Positions 57,344 through 64,000 of a DNA stretch of 64,000 nt are shown one piece after another. Position 1 is the stretch's first letter; each line of letters starts with the position of its first letter. The position numbers and the translations under genes are program-made. This DNA is from Crossaster papposus (Eukaryota; Echinodermata; Asteroidea; Velatida; Solasteridae), in NCBI GenBank assembly GCA_037893245.1, contig JBAIAA010000534.1, positions 124,001 through 188,000 of the forward strand, written 5' to 3'. Under the pieces are notes generated by a model, which made no database searches, was not told where the DNA came from, and saw nothing but the letters and a program-made list of their open reading frames with translations.

Positions 57344-60300
57344 CTACAAACACAAACAAAGATGCAAAGAATACAACAATTTTTAAATGCCTAAATTTAT
57401 TTTAACGAACTAATTAACCTTTGCACTTTAAAATTAAGTTGGTCCCTGTAAATTATTAATATTATTAAGGCCTCTGAAATACTTGGCTAGGACTTAATAT
57501 TATGCAAGAATCTACGAGATGTGGCTGCAGACAAAATTGACCAAGAATAGCTGAGACCCAGCCCATATAACAGGAGTGACAGGTACTACTGTTAGTTCCA
57601 ATAAGTATCCTAACTATTCAAGTACTAATCTCTTCAACAAATTTGTTTACAAACATTTAATAAATATACAATCTGTCTAGTGTGAAACTTACTATGAGGT
57701 ATGTCATACAAACAAAAAATATAAAAACCCTTAAACTCATAAAGCAAAAATATTTGACTAACATTCTCAAATTATGACCATTGTTAAACAGTTTCATAAT
57801 AACAAAATTGCATCAAATTACCACATTACCGTATAGGGTATTCTTCTAAAATCCAACTTTACATCCGCACGAATGGCCTGTGCACCACAAAAATATTCTT
57901 CATGACTTATAAATCCCCTGGTATTATGTAGCTTAAAAAACTTCATCGGCATGGGTATGTTAATACCCTATTGAACCCAACGTTCAAACATTTAACCCCC
58001 CCCAAAACAAAAACTTCCAGACAAGTTTGGACTTGCCAGCTACCCACCAAAGTCACAAACATCATTAGCATATGAATGGCCTTTGCTGCACTATGCAGCG
58101 AACCCTGAAATACGTTGCGTGTGCCCAACACATGATATGCCCAGGGTTCAGGGTTAGGTCAACATGAATAATTCATGACTCAGCTAGCTTCAATCACAAA
58201 CCAGGCACAGGGTGATCCCGTGTTAACATGTACATTTGTACCTCAAAGGTGATTTGGAGAAAAACTAATATTCCTTGAGGTTTTTTATCAACAATATTAA
58301 TTAGAAAAGTGTTAAATTTGCATAAGGACAGGTGTGCTATTGATTTTAGGAAAATTTAAGTTTTTGCAATGAAAAGTAATACATGCATAATGCCCACACA
58401 TTCTTAAAAATATCATCTGATTAAAATACATGCGCAGAGTGATAAAAAGTACAAATTCCAATTATATTAATATACAAAATAATTTGAATATGCATTGTTC
58501 ATTGTTTAGGATCAGGGCTGTGATGACAGGCCATTGGTTCTGTGTGTTGGGACTGTTTTTGCATGGGAGCACACAGGGTGTACTGTACATATATACACTT
58601 ACATGTACATTTAACCAGGAACTGTGCCGTGACCAGTCGTGAGCTCACCCACAACAAATGCCTGTGCATTTCCCTAAGCTCAAACCTTTTTACAAGTCTC
58701 ATGCCTTTCTGCCCTGAACCTCACAGATTTCAACAAAATCCCCCTAAGCCTTTTGTATCGAGTCAAACAAGTTGCTAATGTTTGGTACCAAACCTGCTAA
58801 AACCTGCAGTTGGCAGTTGGAGTTTGATGGGCTTGGGGTATAACAGTGTTTGTTTGATTTTATAGAATTAACCTGTTCGCACTATGAAGCCTGCAGTGCT
58901 GGATGGATGCAGTTGAACAATTTCAAAGGATTGAGAATATATCTGTAGCCCGTGATTCTGTGGAAGGGCGCCCTCAATAAAATGGTGCGGCAAAAGTTTG
59001 CTCGTGCAATTTTACGCCATTTTGTCTGCTTGTTTTTCAACGTGTTCTCTGAAAAGTTCAAGAGATTTGTTCCGAAAAGGTGCTTTATAAGTGACTTATT
59101 CAGTCTGTGGCTCTCAGGTGAGTGTCATAAAAGGAATATAATACCATACTTAAATATGAGGGAGGTTAAATTCATGCTTACAATCATGTATTCACGGGGT
59201 ATTCATGGGAAGGGATTTTTACATAAATATTGTGTCATGTAGTTGTACATGTACATGTGTAAATGACAATATGTTATGGTAGGGTTTTCGCATAAAATAA
59301 TCAGGAACTGTTAATACTTACCAGTGGAGAAATAGATTTATTAGTTACTCTCAAACTGATCCAAAGTGGATTATTTCCGTTTATAAAACCTGTGACTTGA
59401 TGATAGTTTCTCATTATAAAACTTGGGACTTTCTGGAACTGTTTTTTGGGGGGGATAAACATGCATTGTGCTATGTTTCTGTCTATGCAGGCAGGCACTA
59501 GATTTTATCCAATAGTATACATGTGATAAGCACTTTCTAATTATGTAACAAGATGTTATGCCTATTTGATATTTGTTGACATGCAATTTGTTGTGCATGT
59601 TGATTGACATGTTGTGTATGTTTATTGTTGTTTTAAAAACAAATGAAACATCCAACAAACAAATGGTGTTTACTGCCTTAGACCAATGTAGTTTGGCATC
59701 TTAAATTGTGAGTCAAATGTTTTTGCTTGAGCACTTAGATTTGTGTGTTCTATTGATTGTAATCTCTCAGAATATGAGGAGGAAGTCATAAGACCTGAGG
59801 TAGCAGTGTCCGTGTCCATATCAGCAGAGACAAGCTGAGAGGCTGTTGTCGACGGAGGCCAACCCAAGTACTGGCTTCACTTTGTGCGACGACTTCAGTA
59901 GACACTGAGTTACCATGGTTACAGGTCAGCTGTAGATGACTGTCGTGTGACATGTGGATGAAGAGGATTCATCGATAGTCTCCAGCCCGTCCAGAGCTAC
60001 GGGGAGTGAGACCAAACATTGACACCCGTCAACTGAACTCTCAGAAGTTCCACTAACTATTGGGATCGTCTCAGTTTTGAACTGAGGACTTCCAGACTTT
60101 TAACCGGTCCCGAACATTTGCTTTAGTGTGCACACACGTCGAGGGAGTCCCCGGGAACAAACAACTATAGGGCCTGGTCGACCATATCCTTTTTTTTTGA
60201 AACATTGTATTGCATTTGTATATGTACATTTGTTGTGAGAGTTGTTCTAAGAAATAAATAAAACTAAAGTTTGATTGTTTGAGATCATTCCATACTTCTA

Positions 60301-60364
60301 GTTTCATTGATTCATTCCAAATTTAATAACTGACAATTCTAGCCCACAGGGTCCTTGGCTTACA
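57344..60364. other. RBL intron or upstream sequence and LTR-side flank of the retroelement
   Basis: I found no further RBL exon here. The sequence is AT-rich with short open frames of no recognised family. The right part (from somewhere after about 58.9 kb) is probably the 5' LTR of the element that begins internally at 60365. An AATAAA lies near 60255, and the stretch ends in TTACA just before a primer-binding-like TGGCGACCTTGCCAGGA at 60369. The left LTR edge cannot be fixed because the partner LTR is outside the window. Confidence 0.45.
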
Positions 60365-60626
60365 TTTTTGGCGACCTTGCCAGGACCCATAGAAATTTGT
60401 AAGTGGATTTATTTTTTGATCTGGGCGAAAATTACTGCAAGGAGAGTTTAAACCGCTTCTTTGCATGCTAGTTATTTGTTGGATGAATTACTGATTTAGA
60501 ATTCAATTATCGTTAACTTCTTACCTGAGAGCCACCGACTGTAAAGGAAACTTACATTCAATTTTTTTTTGCAGATATATTATCATTTGATTTGGTTGCT
60601 TCTAGTCGTAAAATTTAATTAGTTGA

Positions 60627-61895
60627 TTGCAAGCAGGAGCAATGGCGGATGGTACAGAGCTACTGCGCTTGGGGCGCGACTGGTGTAAAAAGGATGACAT
60701 CCGAGTAGGTAATGCTCTCCTTCTTGTGGGTAATGATGTGATTGATGTGTCGACGGAGGCAGTGACTCTTAGCCTGGCGGGTATGGTCAGACATCTCTTT
60801 GGTGTGTCAAGACGGGAGCGTGACGGAAAGACACTCATTCTGTGTGAGTTTGACAGGGAAGTGAAGGAAGTTGTGCTTCCCCCATCGGGGGTCTTGACCT
60901 TAATTGTTGATGATTTTGATTTTCCGTTTCGAATTCAGATGTTGGCCCCTAGTGTATTCAAAAGTAGAGTTTTGGTCAAGGATCTTTCCACAGATGGTTC
61001 CCCAGAGGCAAGAGAGAAACAAGCAGAAGTGCCACTGGCCAGGGCTTTGACAGCTTGCAGTATCTCCAGCAGTCGAAAACTGCAACCATTCTCAGGAGCC
61101 AAGGTGTCCGCGAAGGATGAAGACGGCTTTGACACATGGATAGAACTTGTCCAGGGTCAATTGGAAGAAGAACCAGAGGATGCGGAAAAGCGGCGAAGGT
61201 TGAGGGAAGCACTCCGTCCACCTGCCGCTACCATAATTACAGAGTTACGTCGGGACCAACCGGAGGCTACAGCTGAAGACTACTTAGCAGCTCTAGAGCT
61301 AGCTTTTGGCAGCACTGACTCACCCGAAGAGCTTCGGGTGCAGTTTCATTCTATGCATCAGGGGCGTGGTGAAACCCCCTCGGAGTTTCTCACCCGGCTC
61401 CAGGCAGTAGTGCGGAAGTTGGTGAGGAAGGGCTCCACCAAGAGGGAGGAGGTTAATTCGCTGCTTCTGTCCCAGTTTGTGAAGGGAATATTGTATGATG
61501 AAATCCTGCTTGTTAATCTGCGTCTCAAAGATATGAAGAATGATCCACCTGCCTACTTGAAGCTCTTACAAATGGTGAGGCGTGAGGAGGCGGAACAACA
61601 AGCAAAAGTTTCACACCGTGAACCTAAGGTTCAACCAGTAACAGTTGTACCATCAAAACCAGCGAAGAGTTTTACCCAATCAGTTGATAGGACTCAGTGG
61701 AACAACCGCCAACAGAAGAGGGAGCGCCCAAATTTTTGTTTTTCCTGTGGCCAGGAAGGCCATTTCAAATTTCGTTGCCCCAATGGTGCAGACTTGAAGC
61801 GAGTTAATGAACAGCTCATTCGCTGCCTTCTTGGACAGGGAAACGACAAAGGGCGCCTGACAGGGACCAGTCAGGAGCCCGAGACCAAGCAGTAG
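60627..61895 (+). CDS. LTR element gag, PNMA-like with zinc knuckle
   Basis: The frame encodes a Gag-type protein of about 420 residues. Its first ~100 residues (LGRDWCKKDDIRVGNALLLV) resemble the N-terminal domain of vertebrate PNMA proteins. The central capsid region (FDTWIELVQGQLEEE, EKRRRLREALRPPAATIITE, EFLTRLQAVVRKLVRKG) also resembles PNMA capsid sequence. A single CCHC zinc knuckle (CFSCGQEGHFKFRC) follows near the C-terminus. PNMA genes are known domesticated Ty3/Gypsy gags, so this element belongs to, or near, that lineage. The frame looks whole. Confidence 0.88.
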   Translation: MQAGAMADGTELLRLGRDWCKKDDIRVGNALLLVGNDVIDVSTEAVTLSLAGMVRHLFGVSRRERDGKTLILCEFDREVKEVVLPPSGVLTLIVDDFDFPFRIQMLAPSVFKSRVLVKDLSTDGSPEAREKQAEVPLARALTACSISSSRKLQPFSGAKVSAKDEDGFDTWIELVQGQLEEEPEDAEKRRRLREALRPPAATIITELRRDQPEATAEDYLAALELAFGSTDSPEELRVQFHSMHQGRGETPSEFLTRLQAVVRKLVRKGSTKREEVNSLLLSQFVKGILYDEILLVNLRLKDMKNDPPAYLKLLQMVRREEAEQQAKVSHREPKVQPVTVVPSKPAKSFTQSVDRTQWNNRQQKRERPNFCFSCGQEGHFKFRCPNGADLKRVNEQLIRCLLGQGNDKGRLTGTSQEPETKQ

Positions 61896-61904
61896 GTCCC
61901 ACAG

Positions 61905-64000
61905 AACATGTTGCCTTTCAGCCTGGGACAGACATCCCTGTTGGTCTGGTTGGAAATAATCTTGTACAGGATTGCTGTGTGAGTGGTGTCTGGACAAGAT
62001 GTCTGTTAGACAGCGGATCACAAGTCACAATAATTTATGAGAGCTTCTTTCACAGGTTGGGCAAGCAGTTGAATCCACTAGAAGACTTAGTTCTTTGGCA
62101 TGGTGGAGGAGGAAAGATACCTTACCTAGGTTGGGTGCATGTGGAGGTCGGATTCCGTGCTGATTTCTGTGGCACCAGTACAGCTTCTTCCATATTGGCA
62201 TTGGTCGTTCCAGATGGTCGCGAGTCTTCGCAGTACTCAGTGATTGTTGGCACTAACTCAGGGGCACTGAGGAACTGCTATGAAACTCTTACAGGGTTGC
62301 GTGCAAAAGAAAGAGTGGAGGCTGCCAGGATAAGTGCAACGTGTCAAAAGATCTACCAAGATTTCGCAGTGTCACAAAAGGCCGGACTGGATGGGAAGAT
62401 AGGGCCAGTTAGGTGTGTTGGGCGTGACCATGTTGTCCCTGCTAACTCGCATGTTTTGGTGTCTTGTACCATTCGAAACAGACTTGGAGAGGCTGTGACG
62501 GCTTTGATGGAGGATGCCATCCCACGCCGGTTGCCTGGTGGTGCTGAAGCTTTGTGCTCATTGGTTAAGATAAATGCTGGGTTCCAGAGGGTGAGGGTCT
62601 GCATTCAAAACCACACCAACAAAGACATTCGCCTACCCAATAGGTGTATTGTGGCGAATGCTTTTCTACCTGCATCAATCTGTGGTCACAGTGATGAGTT
62701 GGGGGGCAAGTCACCCTCAGTTTCTGCACATTTTGCTCAACACAAGGGTGAAACATCCAAAGTAACCAAAGAGGAGTTCCAGAAACTACCGTTTGTTTGG
62801 GGTCCACTTGATGAGAGGTGGAAGGCTAGAATCTTGGACTTGGCTTACAGCAAGTCCGAAGTATTTTCGCACCATGACTGGGATGTGGGCCTAACCAGTG
62901 GTATCGAACATGAAATCAGGCTTAGTGATGAACATCCATTCCGGGAAAGATCACGTCGGATTTCACCAGCTGATTTGAAGGACCTGCGAGACCATTTGCA
63001 GCACTTGCTTGATGTTGGAATCATCACAGAGTCGAAGAGTAGATATGCCTCTCCGATAGTCATCGTGAGAAAGAAAAATGGCAACTTAAGACTCTGTATT
63101 GACTATCGGACTCTTAATTCCAGGACGGTGCCTGATCAGTACGCTGTTCCATTGGTGCAGGAGGCATTAGACTGTCTACATGGGTGCAAGTGGTTCTCTG
63201 TGATTGACCTCAAGTCAGGCTACTATCAAATCCCAATGAGACAATCTGACAAAGAGAAGACAGCTTTCATCTGCCCTGCCGGGTTCTTTCAGTTTGAAAG
63301 GATGCCACAAGGTGTGAAGGGGGCCCCAGCCACCTTCCAAAGGTTGATGGAGCAGTGCATGTCAGGGTTAAATCTGGCAGAGGTACTAGTGTATATGGAC
63401 GATGTCATTATTTTTGCATCTACCTTGGAACAGATGGAAGAACGTCTGGGCAGGGTTTTCAGCCGACTCTCAGAGTATGGGTTGAAGATTGCGCCGGAGA
63501 AATGTCAGTTGTGTTGTCCCTCGGTAAAGTACCTGGGTCATGTGGTCTCTGGTGAGGGAGTCCGGACTAATCCCGAGAAAGTGGAAGCCATTCGGTCATG
63601 GCCGCCTCCAAAAGACCCCAAACAGTTAAGGGCCTTCCTTGGACTCGCTGGGTACTATAGGAGGTTTATTGAGGGTTTTTCTACTATAGCCAAACCTTTG
63701 CATGGGTTGATACCGGGTCATCAAAAGAAGAGGTCTTCTTCAATGCAATCAAGAAGTGAGAACCAGGGTGGAGCTTGTAGAGCATCATTTGAATCCCAGT
63801 GGACCCCCGAGTGTCAAGAGGCTTTTCAGACTCTGAAGCAGAGGTTGTGCTCAGCTCCAGTTCTGGCATTCGCAGATGTGGCCCAACCATTTGTGATGCA
63901 TGTAGATGCGTCCCGTGATGGGTTGGGTGCGGTGTTGTGTCAAGAATCGGAGGGGAAGTTGCGTCCCATTGCTTATGCTAGCCGTGGGTTGACACCCTCT
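61905..64000 (+). CDS. LTR element pol (protease, RT, RNase H start), incomplete at window edge
   Basis: The pol region carries an aspartic protease-type LLDSGSQVTI motif near 62003. The RT domain has SRYASPIVIVRKKNG, LCIDYRTLN, VIDLKSGYYQI and YMDD near 63390, followed by the Gypsy-type RT-RNase H connector and VMHVDASRDGLGAVL. It lies in a frame different from gag, as is common in the family. It continues beyond 64000. The visible part looks whole. Confidence 0.9.

Larger units (their letters stand above)
60365..64000 (+). mobile_element. Ty3/Gypsy-type LTR retrotransposon, runs off the right edge
   Basis: Parts seen in order: a primer-binding-like site at about 60369, gag (about 60627-61895), then pol with protease, reverse transcriptase and the start of RNase H up to the window end. 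Integrase and the 3' LTR are outside. Protease-RT-RNase H order and RT motifs place it in Ty3/Gypsy (Metaviridae). The parts in view look whole, so the insertion is probably young, but LTR divergence cannot be measured here. It is antisense to the RBL gene and may lie in one of its introns. Confidence 0.92.

Noticed and set aside
58952-59242. 96-residue plus-strand frame in the retroelement flank
   Set aside because: It has no recognised domain and lies in what is probably LTR or intron sequence.

Overview
This is eukaryotic nuclear DNA from an animal. Coding exons are short, separated by GT-AG introns (two use GC-AG), and lie in AT-rich sequence full of short inverted-repeat elements. The genes are deuterostome-like orthologues, including one pocket protein that resembles both p107 and p130. 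The small elements ending in GGCCAATTTCAT...GCTTAGCA remind me of echinoderm, especially sea-star, genomes. Echinoderm is therefore my inference, not a proof.

Layout. (1) 1-1980 is downstream sequence with repeats. (2) A single-exon POMGNT2 orthologue lies on the minus strand at 1981-3738. (3) A nine-exon VAT1-like oxidoreductase gene, closest to VAT1L, spans 5647-22985 on the plus strand. Its intron 5 holds a complete two-gene DNA transposon at 12584-19911 with perfect 85-bp terminal inverted repeats and an AT target duplication. I assign it to the ISL2EU/PHIS group. (4) 22986-27570 has no recognisable gene. (5) PRMT5 (13 coding exons, minus, 27571-33837) is head-to-head, 332 bp apart, with a C5orf22/UPF0489 gene (7 exons, plus, 34170-37547). 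That gene converges on NOP9 (13 exons, minus, 37892-45687). (6) 45688-48428 is repeat-rich intergenic sequence. (7) An RBL1/RBL2-type pocket protein (16 coding exons visible, minus, 48429-57343) lacks its N-terminal exons in this window. (8) A Ty3/Gypsy-type LTR element, antisense to the RBL gene, fills about 60.4 kb to the right edge. Its Gag carries a PNMA-like N-terminal and capsid region.

How the genes relate. There is no operon logic here. PRMT5, the C5orf22-like gene and NOP9 form a compact housekeeping cluster with one shared divergent promoter and one convergent end. The exon structures given for VAT1L, PRMT5, C5orf22-like, NOP9, RBL and transposon ORF1 were built by hand. In each, exon phases join without a break, except at the missing 5' end of RBL. 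The most notable items are the apparently intact ISL2EU-like element (SAP-SWIM-YqaJ-PHD protein plus THAP-DDE transposase), the PNMA-like Gag, a tandem array of splice-acceptor look-alikes before VAT1L exon 3, and TISU/YY1-like motifs over three start codons.
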